From an uncultured Lactobacillaceae bacterium (lineage in GTDB: Bacteria; Bacillota; Bacilli; Lactobacillales; Lactobacillaceae), in NCBI GenBank assembly GCA_945273735.1, contig CALYPJ010000009.1, positions 1-46,700 on the forward strand: DNA of 46,700 nucleotides, in the 5' to 3' direction. Each line of letters starts with the position of its first letter. The first letter of the stretch is position 1. Below, in pieces: positions 25,599-33,625 of this stretch. The position numbers and the translations under genes are program-made. The notes beneath the pieces were generated by a model that was not told the DNA's origin, searched no databases, and saw only the letters and a list, made by a program, of their open reading frames with translations.

Positions 25599-26651
25599 AT
25601 GAATTTTATTTTACAATGGTTTATCTTCTTTTTTGAATACCTTTTTTCCCTAATTTTCATTATTTATTTTGTTCAACTGATTCACGAAAGTGGAAAAGTA
25701 ATTTTTGCATTACTATCAGGTTACCAATTTGTTTCCCTAAATTTTTTATGGTTTACCCTAATTCGTAAAAATCAAAAATTAAGATTCCGTATTCATCGTA
25801 CGATCTTTGATACTGACAGTAACGTTGTTCCAGTTAAATTTAGTTCTAAATTAAAATTCCGTCCATACTTTTACGGCGGAATAATCTTTGATTTGCTTTT
25901 TGGGACAAGCGCTGGAATTTTATGGTATTTTCTACCAAAAGTTTCATTAATTTTACGCATTGATTTAATAATTTTTATCATTGTTTGCGCTTTTAATTTT
26001 CTTAACTGTTTACCTTTAAATTGGTTTGGTGTCCCCACCGATTTCAAAAATATTTCAGCAATTAAAAAAAGCCCTGATGCACTATTTGGATACTACGTAA
26101 GTTTAGTTGCCACTTACCTAGCAATTAACGAAATTCCTTTGACCCAGTATTCTGAAAAACTTTTTTATCAATCACCGCAAGCTGATCACCGTAATTTTTA
26201 TGTAATGTCTCAAGATTGGTTAAAAACAGCTTATTTTGAACAACAAGTCTTTCAAAATCATACTGGAGACGATCTTTTAGGATATATTGATCAATTATTA
26301 CCATTTCTAAATTACGCTCCTAAAACAATTAGGGCACAGTATTTAAATGAAGCTATCTTTATTGATTTAATCGCTAATTACCGAACCAAATGGGCAATTA
26401 AACAATGGAACTCCAGCTTAATTACCCATTATAGCATGAAACAAAATTATCCTACTTTTATTAAAACAATAATCCTTACTGAAATAATCAATCAAAAAAA
26501 CAAATATTTACAAACTGATTTTAAAGAAGGAATTGAAATTCTTCAACAAGCTCAAGATCAAATTAACGATTTATATTTGCTGAAAAATCTCCAGAAAAAA
26601 CTACCTGAATGGCAAGTAATTTTAAGACGCAACCATGGGCTTAACATTTAA
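25599..26651 (+). CDS. M50-like (site-2-protease-like) membrane protein with degenerate HESGK motif
   Basis: This 350-residue protein has an N-terminal membrane segment (about 5-25) containing the start of LIHESGKVIFALLSGYQF (about 27-44). In S2P/M50 proteases this position reads HExxH (often HExGH). Here the second His is Lys. Two more membrane segments follow (about 90-130), then NCLPLNWFGVPTDFKNI (about 133-149), which resembles the NxxPxxxxDG motif carrying the third metal ligand. The remaining 200 residues are soluble, probably helical and rich in Gln/Asn/Lys. I infer an M50 fold that is inactive or altered. It is a lone gene: its stop codon overlaps the 3' end of the VOC gene on the other strand. 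Confidence 0.6.
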   Translation: MNFILQWFIFFFEYLFSLIFIIYFVQLIHESGKVIFALLSGYQFVSLNFLWFTLIRKNQKLRFRIHRTIFDTDSNVVPVKFSSKLKFRPYFYGGIIFDLLFGTSAGILWYFLPKVSLILRIDLIIFIIVCAFNFLNCLPLNWFGVPTDFKNISAIKKSPDALFGYYVSLVATYLAINEIPLTQYSEKLFYQSPQADHRNFYVMSQDWLKTAYFEQQVFQNHTGDDLLGYIDQLLPFLNYAPKTIRAQYLNEAIFIDLIANYRTKWAIKQWNSSLITHYSMKQNYPTFIKTIILTEIINQKNKYLQTDFKEGIEILQQAQDQINDLYLLKNLQKKLPEWQVILRRNHGLNI

Positions 26652-27613
26652 TAATTAAACCAATTTGATTGCTTTCGAATTCGCCGTAATTTAGAACGAT
26701 GGCCATTTGGAATATCATCAAAATAAATTCCCTTTTGCGCATAATATTGAGTTAAAGTAGCGCGATACATTGCTAAACTAGGCGGTAATGCAAATGTTGT
26801 TCCTAAATTATTTATTGATTCATCCAAAGCCACTCCAGGACTTTCTGTAGCCAATTCTACTAATCCCTTGTTAGGAGTCAAAAAAGTAGCACTCATAAAA
26901 TAGCCTCGATCCGTTAACTTTTTGCGAATTTGACCCTTTTCTTTAGCCAAGTGCCAATAATGGTTTAATTCACTTTGTGACTTAACCTTGAAAGCTACAT
27001 GATCAACATTTATTAAATTATTTTTTTTTGAATTTGATTCTGATAAATCTAAAAGTTGTAATTGTTGTTGGTCTTCAAGCAATATCCAATTATTTTGAAC
27101 TTTAAGCCCTAAAAAATCAGTAAAAAAGCTTTTCGTTTGGGTCAAATTAGCAGTAAATAAACTGGTCCCAATAAGTCCTAAAATTTGTTTACTGGCAGGA
27201 ACAGAAGTATGTTCATTAATTTGACAATCATCAAGTTCACCCTCAACTTCCTTCAATGTAATTAAAATATTATCAGGATCTTGAATATGTAATACATGAG
27301 CTGAATCAATTTCAGGTTTCAGACCATTATTTTGTAAATGATCACGCCAATAAATCAAAGAATCCCGAGGAATAGCAAAATTTAATCCCGACCAAAATGC
27401 CACTTGCGATTCTGGTGAAATCGTTCTATTACTAACATGAAAAGTTATGAGGCTACCAGGAGTTCCCATCGAATCTCCATAATATACTTGACGATGGTGA
27501 GGTTGATCTTGATTTACAGTATTTTTAATTAAACGCAAACCTAAAATTTTGGTATAAAATCTATAATTTGCTTTAAATTGACTAGTAACTAAAGCTAAAT
27601 GATGTAATTTCAT
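26648..27613 (-). CDS. VOC-family ring-cleaving-dioxygenase-like protein (MhqA/MhqO type)
   Basis: This 321-residue protein has two vicinal-oxygen-chelate domains. The first starts LHHLALVTSQFKANYRFYTK and continues VYYGDSMGTPGSLITFH. The second starts near residue 142 (GLIGTSLFTANLTQTKSFF) and has VDHVAFKV and LVELATESPG with the metal-ligand Glu. The closest remembered relatives are Bacillus quinone- and hydroquinone-resistance dioxygenases. The substrate is unproven. ATGA overlap with the upstream oxidoreductase gene marks it as the last gene of the DUF1827-HNH-Gfo-VOC operon. Confidence 0.87.
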   Translation of the reverse strand: MKLHHLALVTSQFKANYRFYTKILGLRLIKNTVNQDQPHHRQVYYGDSMGTPGSLITFHVSNRTISPESQVAFWSGLNFAIPRDSLIYWRDHLQNNGLKPEIDSAHVLHIQDPDNILITLKEVEGELDDCQINEHTSVPASKQILGLIGTSLFTANLTQTKSFFTDFLGLKVQNNWILLEDQQQLQLLDLSESNSKKNNLINVDHVAFKVKSQSELNHYWHLAKEKGQIRKKLTDRGYFMSATFLTPNKGLVELATESPGVALDESINNLGTTFALPPSLAMYRATLTQYYAQKGIYFDDIPNGHRSKLRRIRKQSNWFNY

Positions 27614-28617
27614 AAAGCCTTCGAAACTTGATCACTAGTGAAAATAATCCCAGCTTGATCTCGCATTAGTTTTAAAGTTCGATTAACAATTGCAGTTTGC
27701 TCAAATTGTTCGAGCATCTTTTGATGATTTTGCTTTGCTAAAATCCAATAAAATGATTTTGCTTCAAAACTTAATGGATTACCGCTATTATGCAAAGAAA
27801 TATCTTGAATTTCACCTGAAGGATAACGTAATTTAATTTTGGATAAATTAGCTACGCTATCAATTATTAAAGTTCCATTTTCTCCATAAATTTCATTATT
27901 ATTTTCTGAAGTAACATTTTTCCCTATTGCTAATGCAACTAATAAATCAGAATAAGTTAAACTACCAACTCCAAAAATATCTGCTCCATCTTTAACAGGC
28001 CACTTTTCAGCTTGATAATTAACCTTTTCAGGTTCACCAAATAAACCTACAGCAAAAGCAACTAAGTAGACTCCCAAGTCGGCCAAAGCACCCCCAGAGT
28101 ACACTGTTGAAAAAGCATTAGGAAGTTCACCAGCTTTTAAAGCCGGATAACGTGAAGATTGACGAATAAAATTTAAATTTGCCCCCCAAATTGGACCAAA
28201 CTCGTTCAACAAGTCCTTAATTACTTGAAAATTAGGATCATAAAGATTACGTTGAGCTTCAAAGAAAAACAAATCTGGATTGTCTTTTAAAATTCGGCGA
28301 ATTTCATTAAGTTCTCGAGGATTGGAAAAAGCAGGCTTTTCACAAATAACATGCTTATGTTTTAATAAAGCAGTTTTGGTTTGAATAAAATGTAAACTAT
28401 TAGGGCTGGCAATATAAACTACAGAAATATTACTTGCTAGAAATTTGGTAAAATCCGTATAAACTTGACCTCTACCAAATTTTTTGGTTATTTTTTCTCC
28501 ATGATCAACCGATCGTGAATATACTGCTGCTAAATTAAATTGGCAATTCTCTTGAGCTGCAGCAATAAATTGTTCACTAATCCAATTGCTCCCAACTACT
28601 CCTAATTGATAAGTCAT
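27610..28617 (-). CDS. Gfo/Idh/MocA-family NAD(P)-dependent oxidoreductase
   Basis: This is a 335-residue enzyme. The N-terminal Rossmann fold has LGVVGSNWISEQFI as a degenerate GxGxxG. The family signature EKPAFSN carries the catalytic Lys. The C-terminal alpha/beta domain includes GGALADLGVYLVAFAVGLFG, the usual GG.L.DxG motif. Members oxidise or reduce sugars, inositols or biliverdin-like compounds; the substrate here is unknown. It overlaps both neighbours by ATGA, so it is tightly coupled to the HNH and VOC genes. Confidence 0.92.
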   Translation of the reverse strand: MTYQLGVVGSNWISEQFIAAAQENCQFNLAAVYSRSVDHGEKITKKFGRGQVYTDFTKFLASNISVVYIASPNSLHFIQTKTALLKHKHVICEKPAFSNPRELNEIRRILKDNPDLFFFEAQRNLYDPNFQVIKDLLNEFGPIWGANLNFIRQSSRYPALKAGELPNAFSTVYSGGALADLGVYLVAFAVGLFGEPEKVNYQAEKWPVKDGADIFGVGSLTYSDLLVALAIGKNVTSENNNEIYGENGTLIIDSVANLSKIKLRYPSGEIQDISLHNSGNPLSFEAKSFYWILAKQNHQKMLEQFEQTAIVNRTLKLMRDQAGIIFTSDQVSKAL

Positions 28618-29516
28618 TCTTCCCTCTTTTTATTAATTAATGCTATTTGATAACAAGATTTAATGTAGTTTTTACGCAAGTTACGCAGACTTTGATAATC
28701 ACTATTGAGCCCGTCAAGCAAAGTTTGTTGAGCTTTAATTCGTTGACGATAAATTGTTGTTTGATCGTCTTGTAAAATTCTTGTTCGATGAGAATAAGCC
28801 GCTAATTGTCGACTAAGAGCTTCTTGACTAGATTTCAATTGATTTATTTGCTTTTCATTGATCACTAATTTTTGATTAATTGCTAACGTTTTTAAATTAA
28901 ATTCCTGAAACCATTCATATGGCATATTTCCTTTTAATTTATTACATTCATTGCATGATAGTATTAGATTACTAATTTCATTGCTACCACCACGTGATAC
29001 TGGATTTATATGATCGATACTATAGCCAATTCGTCCACAATACTGGCATGTTTGATGATAGTGATGATAAAGCCACATTCTAGTGGAATGATCAACACGC
29101 TGCAAATTATGTAATGACTCAACATTAAACCCTAATTGAGTTAAATTATCAAAAAAGTTTCCAACATTGACAAGATTAATTTCATGATTTTCATATGCCA
29201 ATAAACGCTCATTTAGTTGGCCACGAGATATATTTTTTTTTACTACTACGCTTGCATAATCATATTCAGAGATAATTTCTTCTATTATCCGACAAAACTC
29301 CGGAGTTATATTTTGTTTAGTGGTAGCACTTACTTTTGAAGCTCCACAGTAATTAAGTGCAATAACTTGTGCATAAACTTGGTTTGAATAATTATAATAA
29401 TCTTCAAAATTCAGTCCTCGTAATCGACATAAATCACAAATACTAAAGAGCCGCTTACCTTTAATAAAATGAAAAGATTCTAAACGTAAAGGACAACTTG
29501 CACAGGTTAATTTCAA
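28614..29516 (-). CDS. HNH endonuclease-domain protein with N-terminal zinc ribbon and C-terminal coiled coil
   Basis: This is a 300-residue protein. An N-terminal C4 zinc ribbon (Cys5, Cys8, Cys27, Cys30) is followed by a helical middle part. An HNH domain spans about 157-200 with CQYCGRIGYSIDHINPVSRG (Cys157, Cys160, Asp168, His169), Asn183 and Cys188/Cys191. A Gln/Leu-rich C-terminus (about 222-285) looks coiled-coil. The start is TTG, with AGAAGGTG just upstream. It could be a nuclease for defence, repair or a lost mobile element, or a nucleic-acid-binding regulator. It lies between DUF1827 and an oxidoreductase, 11 bases after the former and overlapping the latter. Confidence 0.82.
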   Translation of the reverse strand: MKLTCASCPLRLESFHFIKGKRLFSICDLCRLRGLNFEDYYNYSNQVYAQVIALNYCGASKVSATTKQNITPEFCRIIEEIISEYDYASVVVKKNISRGQLNERLLAYENHEINLVNVGNFFDNLTQLGFNVESLHNLQRVDHSTRMWLYHHYHQTCQYCGRIGYSIDHINPVSRGGSNEISNLILSCNECNKLKGNMPYEWFQEFNLKTLAINQKLVINEKQINQLKSSQEALSRQLAAYSHRTRILQDDQTTIYRQRIKAQQTLLDGLNSDYQSLRNLRKNYIKSCYQIALINKKREE

Positions 29517-29527
29517 TAGTCACCTTC

Positions 29528-29842
29528 TTATTGATATACAATTTCTAGTTCTTGTCTCTTGCTAACAAAATTAATCCCAACTACTGGTTGATTAAGAATT
29601 TTCTCATATTCAGCTAAAACATCACTCGGTAAGGGAGTAACTGCTTTAAGTTTAAGAATTACTTCATTAGGCTGATGAAACTGATCAAAATCTAGTAAAA
29701 TTGCAATCTTAGTAACAACATCACGTAATAAATCCGTAAGCAATGAGTTGGGCTTACCTTCTAAATCAGTCATTACTAATTTGTTTGCTGGAAAATACTC
29801 GTGATTTAATTGGGTAATTTTAATAATATCGAAAACGGACAT
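29528..29842 (-). CDS. DUF1827-like small protein
   Basis: This 104-residue soluble protein is first in the operon with the HNH, Gfo/Idh/MocA and VOC genes. I take the ATG at 29842 (MSVFDIIKI...), seven bases after AAAGGTGG. A TTG two codons upstream is less well placed. The sequence pattern (DLEGKPNSLLTDLLRDVVTKIAILL, shown here only by its start DLEGKP, then VVGINFVSK) resembles the DUF1827 family of lactic acid bacteria. That assignment is from memory and the function is unknown. There are no cysteines or membrane segments. Confidence 0.7.
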   Translation of the reverse strand: MSVFDIIKITQLNHEYFPANKLVMTDLEGKPNSLLTDLLRDVVTKIAILLDFDQFHQPNEVILKLKAVTPLPSDVLAEYEKILNQPVVGINFVSKRQELEIVYQ

Positions 29843-29943
29843 TTTCAATCCACCTTTGTTTTTTTATGGTTATAATATCATTATTAAATTATACGTTAAA
29901 ATCAATTAAAAAATAATCTAAACTAAACAAGGAAAAAAACTCC

Positions 29944-30528
29944 ATGCCAGAAATTAAGCGTTGTTATTGGGTAGAAAAAAATTCTAAAGACCCATTGGAA
30001 ACTAAATACCATGATCAGGAATGGGGTCGCCCTTTACACGATGATCAAAAGCTATTTGAAATATTAACTCTAGAAATTTTTCAAGCTGGATTAAGTTGGC
30101 AAACAATTCTTCATAAAAGAAGCAATTTTCAACAAGCATTCAACCATTTTGACTATTACCAAATTGCCGAATACGACTCTAAAAAATATCAACAACTATT
30201 AGAAAATACAGGAATTGTTCGTAATAAATTAAAAATTAAAGCAACAATTAAAAATGCTCAAGCTTTTTTAAAAATCAGAGACAAATTTGACTCTTTTGAT
30301 AATTATATTTGGCATTTTACAAAAGGTAAAATAATTGACCATCAAATAACTGACTATCATCAAGTGCCAACCCAGAATACTTTAAGTCAAACAATAACTA
30401 AAGATCTTAAAAAAAATCATTTTTCTTTTATTGGTCCCGTAGGAATTTATTCCTTTTTACAATCAATTGGTATAATCAATGACCATGAAGTTACCTGTAA
30501 TTTTTATCATCCCACCACGATCGATTAG
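29944..30528 (+). CDS. tag: DNA-3-methyladenine glycosylase I
   Basis: This 194-residue base-excision repair enzyme removes 3-methyladenine from DNA. The zinc-site residues of the Tag family are all present: Cys7 (RCYWVE), His23 (YHDQEWG), His181 and Cys185 near the C-terminus (NDHEVTCNFYHP). FEILTLEIFQAGLSWQTIL is the signature core. The ribosome binding site is AAGGA, ten bases before ATG. Its 3' end overlaps the rmlB homologue on the other strand by 38 bases. Confidence 0.95.
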   Translation: MPEIKRCYWVEKNSKDPLETKYHDQEWGRPLHDDQKLFEILTLEIFQAGLSWQTILHKRSNFQQAFNHFDYYQIAEYDSKKYQQLLENTGIVRNKLKIKATIKNAQAFLKIRDKFDSFDNYIWHFTKGKIIDHQITDYHQVPTQNTLSQTITKDLKKNHFSFIGPVGIYSFLQSIGIINDHEVTCNFYHPTTID

Positions 30529-31456
30529 TCTGATACCATGTTACTGTTTTTTTAATTCCCAATCCAAAATCAACTTCTGGTTGCCAACCTAATTCTTTAA
30601 TTTTAGCAGTTTGAACTCCATATCGCTGATCATGACCTGGTCTTTGACGAGTAAATCGAATCAAACTGGAATCACCTGATAAATTTTTAGCAATTGCTTG
30701 CAATACTGCAAAGTTGGATAATTCCTTTTGTGTTCCCACATTATAAATTTCCCCAATTTTTCCAGAATGAATTACCGTTTCAATTGCCCGAATATTATCA
30801 TTAACATATAACCAATCGCGAGTCTCTAATCCCTTTCCAAAAAGTGGAATTTCATTACCCTTCAAAAATGCAATAATGGCTTTAGGAATTAATTTTTCTT
30901 GATATTGGCGTGGACCATAATTATTTGCTGAACGAATTATATTAATACCTAATTGATAACTTTTTTTAGCTGCTAATAATAATAACTCAGCACTAGCTTT
31001 AGTAGCAGAATAAGGGGAACTGGGATTTAAAGGAGCATCCTCCGCTGCAAACTCTAACGCGGGTAAACTGCCGTAAACTTCATCAGTAGAAATCTGAATA
31101 AAACGAGGTATATTTTCTTTCAGAGCAACATTTATCAAATTATTCACTCCGGCAACATTAGTTTGAACGAATACATCCGACTTAGTTAAAGAACGATCAA
31201 CATCGCTTTCTCCAGCAAAATTAATGATCAAACTTATTTGATGTTGTTGTACAATTTCTTGAACTAAAGTTAAATCATTAATACTGCCTTGATAAAAATG
31301 ATAATTTAATTGGGTAATATCTGCTAAACTTAATTGATTAGCAGCATAACTTAAAAGATCCAAATTAATAACTTCATCTTGAGGATAATGTTTTAAATGG
31401 TATCGAATAAAATTAGAACCAATAAAACCCATTCCTCCAGTAACTAAAATATGCAT
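30491..31456 (-). CDS. rfbB: dTDP-glucose 4,6-dehydratase-like protein (RmlB/RfbB)
   Basis: This 321-residue extended SDR protein has the Rossmann motif TGGMGFIGSNF, the TDEVYG catalytic segment (Thr-Asp-Glu) and YSATK (YxxxK). RDWLYVNDN and RPGHDQRYG are typical of RmlB. It would convert dTDP-glucose to the 4-keto-6-deoxy sugar in rhamnose synthesis. No rmlA, rmlC or rmlD lies nearby, so it may work with a distant cluster or on another sugar nucleotide. Convergent overlap with tag is 38 bases. AAAGGGATAAC precedes ATG. Confidence 0.87.
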   Translation of the reverse strand: MHILVTGGMGFIGSNFIRYHLKHYPQDEVINLDLLSYAANQLSLADITQLNYHFYQGSINDLTLVQEIVQQHQISLIINFAGESDVDRSLTKSDVFVQTNVAGVNNLINVALKENIPRFIQISTDEVYGSLPALEFAAEDAPLNPSSPYSATKASAELLLLAAKKSYQLGINIIRSANNYGPRQYQEKLIPKAIIAFLKGNEIPLFGKGLETRDWLYVNDNIRAIETVIHSGKIGEIYNVGTQKELSNFAVLQAIAKNLSGDSSLIRFTRQRPGHDQRYGVQTAKIKELGWQPEVDFGLGIKKTVTWYQTNRSWWDDKNYR

Positions 31457-31480
31457 TGTTATCCCTTTTAAAAGTAAAAC

Positions 31481-32035
31481 TTAAAAGAAATCGTCTTCTC
31501 CTACTTCTAAAGAAATAAAAGTAGCAATTTCTTTAGCAACTTTTTCAGCTTTTTTTCCATTAACTTCTACCATCAAATCAGAAATATTCCGATAACGTTC
31601 ATCATATAATTCCCAAATCAAGTGAAAAGTACCAACGATTAAGGAACCCAAATTCCGATCATCAACAATTTTAGTGGCAACATAATTAGCCCTATCTGAA
31701 TCAAACCGATCATATAAATAGATAATTACCGCTTCACAATTTTTTAAAAAATGAAAATTTTGATGAGTATCTACAATATTCGAATTTGCAGCAATGACTA
31801 CTTCTTTTTTTGCTAAAAGATCAACTAAAACGTGTTGCATTAATTGATTTATTTGATCTTCACTAAGATTAAAAAGCTGACCGGCAGGAAGTCGCCGAAT
31901 TAACTTTGCCACTTCTTCATCTAGATCATAAAAGGGCCAATTTAACTGTTGTGCTAGTAATTTACCAATTTTACTTTGAAAGTTAGTATCTAAGCCTGTT
32001 AAAATAATGGTTTCCATTTCATTTTCTTTATTCAT
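31481..32035 (-). CDS. Shikimate-kinase-like protein with degenerate P-loop
   Basis: This is a protein of 178-184 residues. The start IILTGLDTNFQSKIGKLLAQ followed by WPFYDLDEEVAK mirrors shikimate kinase, where a GxxGxGK(T/S) P-loop precedes an FxDxD-type strand. Here the loop reads GLDTNFQSKIG and lacks the GKT/S needed to hold ATP phosphates. A later lid-like segment (YDRFDSDRANY) and ELYDERYRNISDLMVEVNG match the C-terminal part of the family (YxxxYxxxAD). It is probably a non-canonical or inactive relative. In-frame ATGs lie at 32035 and 32017; the latter fits the family but has a weak ribosome binding site. It sits 24 bases upstream of the rmlB homologue. Confidence 0.6.
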   Translation of the reverse strand: MNKENEMETIILTGLDTNFQSKIGKLLAQQLNWPFYDLDEEVAKLIRRLPAGQLFNLSEDQINQLMQHVLVDLLAKKEVVIAANSNIVDTHQNFHFLKNCEAVIIYLYDRFDSDRANYVATKIVDDRNLGSLIVGTFHLIWELYDERYRNISDLMVEVNGKKAEKVAKEIATFISLEVGEDDFF

Positions 32036-32056
32036 CCTTTTATTTTATCCTTAAAA

Positions 32057-32083
32057 AGAAAAAAGATCGCCCTTATTGCGATC
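32057..32083 (-). terminator. Terminator after the pspC gene
   Basis: On the minus strand, GATCGC-AATAAGG-GCGATC is followed by a T-run. It separates pspC from the shikimate-kinase-like gene. Confidence 0.8.
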
Positions 32084-32103
32084 AATTAATTATTTTTTAC
32101 AAA

Positions 32104-32382
32104 TTAGTAATCATTATCGTATTTTTTATGATGATAATCAGTTGGTAAAACTATTGCAAAAGCAATATACCAAGCTAGACCCTGACCAAACAGTAAAACT
32201 GCTAAAAGCCAAATCACACGAATTAGTCCAGCCGAAACTCCAAAACGTTCAGCGACTCCGCCACAAACACCTGCCAAAACCCGATCATCAGCTGATTTAT
32301 ATAATCCGAGAATTTTTCCCACAAAAGCAACAATAACAAAAGGTATGATTATACTAACTACTAATACAAACAAAAGCCCCAT
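32104..32382 (-). CDS. PspC-domain membrane protein
   Basis: This 92-residue protein has an N-terminal membrane segment (about 3-24), then the PspC domain LYKSADDRVLAGVCGGVAER (about 27-46). A second hydrophobic pair follows (about 52-80), then a His/Lys/Asp-rich tail. PspC proteins sense or regulate membrane stress. In lactobacilli the role of short stand-alone members is unclear. AGGAG lies nine bases before ATG. The gene is monocistronic, with a terminator directly after it. Confidence 0.87.
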   Translation of the reverse strand: MGLLFVLVVSIIIPFVIVAFVGKILGLYKSADDRVLAGVCGGVAERFGVSAGLIRVIWLLAVLLFGQGLAWYIAFAIVLPTDYHHKKYDNDY

Positions 32383-32465
32383 AACATAATTCTCCTTTTC
32401 TACTGCTATTTAAAATTGTAAAAAAATATAGATTTTTAACAATCAGTCAAAAGGCCGATTTTATA

Positions 32466-32494
32466 TTGAAATTTCAATTATTTTAACTTATTCT
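32466..32494 (+). promoter_or_regulatory. Promoter of xpt with overlapping palindrome
   Basis: TTGAAA (32466-32471) and TATTCT (32489-32494) are separated by 17 bases. The perfect palindrome ATTGAAATTTCAAT (32465-32478) covers the -35 box and could be an operator. I see no purine riboswitch in the short leader. Confidence 0.55.
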
Positions 32495-32514
32495 GAATAA
32501 AAAAGGTTAGGTAA

Positions 32515-32529
32515 ATGAAAAAATTATGA
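32515..32529 (+). other. Minimal ORF (four codons plus stop) overlapping the xpt start
   Basis: ATG AAA AAA TTA TGA: its TGA overlaps the xpt ATG (ATGA). The ribosome binding sequence AAGG (32503-32506) is eight bases from this ATG but about 19 from the xpt ATG. It may serve as a ribosome-loading site for xpt. Confidence 0.4.
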
Positions 32530-33101
32530 AATTAGTTGAAGAACGGATTCAAAAAGATGGACGAATTTTAAATGATGATATTTTAAAAGTTGACTCTTTC
32601 TTGAATCACCAAATTGATCCTCAGTTAATGATGGATATTGGGCAAGAATTTGCTCGCCGATTTGCTAATACTAAAGCAGACCGTATTCTAACTGTTGAAT
32701 CCTCAGGAATTGCTCCAGCGGTAATGACTGGTTACCAACTTAATTTACCAGTTGTTTTTGCAAGAAAACATAAATCTTTAACGTTACCAGATAACGTTTA
32801 TACTGCAGATGTCTTTTCTTTTACTAAACGCGTAAATAATAAAATTATTATTGATAAAAGATTTTTACATCAAGGCGAAAAAGTATTAATTATCGATGAC
32901 TTCTTAGCTAATGGTCAAGCTGTTGGAGGGTTACTTGATATTGCACAAGCTGCTGGGGCTCAAATTGAAGGAGTTGGGGTAGTAATTGAAAAAGCCTTTC
33001 AACGTGGCCAAAAATTTCTTGATGAACATCATATTCATGTGGAGGCTCTGGCAAAAATTACCGCTTTTGATCATGGAAAAGTTATATTTGCAAAAGATTA
33101 A
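32526..33101 (+). CDS. xpt: Xanthine phosphoribosyltransferase
   Basis: This 191-residue purine salvage enzyme joins xanthine to PRPP to make XMP. The N-terminus MKLVEERIQKDGRIL and VDSFLNHQIDP match the family and fix the start. The PRPP-binding motif is VLIIDDFLANGQA, and ESSGIAPAV precedes it. The length is normal. There is no xanthine permease (pbuX) next to it. Translation may be coupled to the minimal ORF upstream. Confidence 0.97.
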   Translation: MKLVEERIQKDGRILNDDILKVDSFLNHQIDPQLMMDIGQEFARRFANTKADRILTVESSGIAPAVMTGYQLNLPVVFARKHKSLTLPDNVYTADVFSFTKRVNNKIIIDKRFLHQGEKVLIIDDFLANGQAVGGLLDIAQAAGAQIEGVGVVIEKAFQRGQKFLDEHHIHVEALAKITAFDHGKVIFAKD

Positions 33102-33197
33102 ATGTAAAAACACTTATTATTGTTTGTCGTTACCTGAACTTTGTCAAAAATTATTTTTAACTTTTACTAAAATTATAAGTAATTGCTAAATTTCAGC

Positions 33198-33228
33198 GAG
33201 TTGTTGCCTGCAACAACTCTTTTTTTTA
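33198..33228 (+). terminator. Terminator downstream of xpt
   Basis: GAGTTGTTG-CCTG-CAACAACTC is followed by eight Ts, about 95 bases after the xpt stop. Confidence 0.88.
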
Positions 33229-33625
33229 TAAAACCCCCATTTAGTGGTGGAGACTTCCCAAAAAAGATTTCCTTTAACCGGATTAAAACCTTTTTGATTT
33301 TTTAAAAACTAAGTAAACTATAAAATTACACGTACCCTGATATGATTTTCAATAATTAGCAACGAATTCATCCTTGTTCTAAACAAAAAGCTAACTATTT
33401 TACAATTAGCGTAGATAAATTTCTTTTTGCTAATTTTTTATACTAATTATATTATTAATTCTAGTAATTTTAAATAATTAATTTTCAATTCATTGATCCT
33501 CTGATAATTTTTTTAATAAAAAGTTGCCCCCAATAATTCACTAGCTTATTTAACATTTAATAGTCTTTATTTTTGCGAATAGTATTATCTGCGTTAAAAT
33601 ATAATCATTAAATTTTGGAGGCACA
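33229..33625. other. Gene-free stretch, very AT-rich
   Basis: I see no credible ORF with a ribosome binding site here. At 33234-33250 CCCCCA-TTTAG-TGGTGG can form a short stem with one mismatch. The region around it (to about 33290) is less AT-rich than the rest and may be a worn remnant of an inserted element, but no transposase or target duplication is visible. The last 40 bases carry the Nudix gene's ribosome binding site (GGAGG) and perhaps its promoter. Confidence 0.4.

Noticed and set aside
32383-32525. Purine riboswitch upstream of xpt
   Set aside because: The region is too short after the likely promoter and has neither the three-way-junction core sequences nor a terminator.
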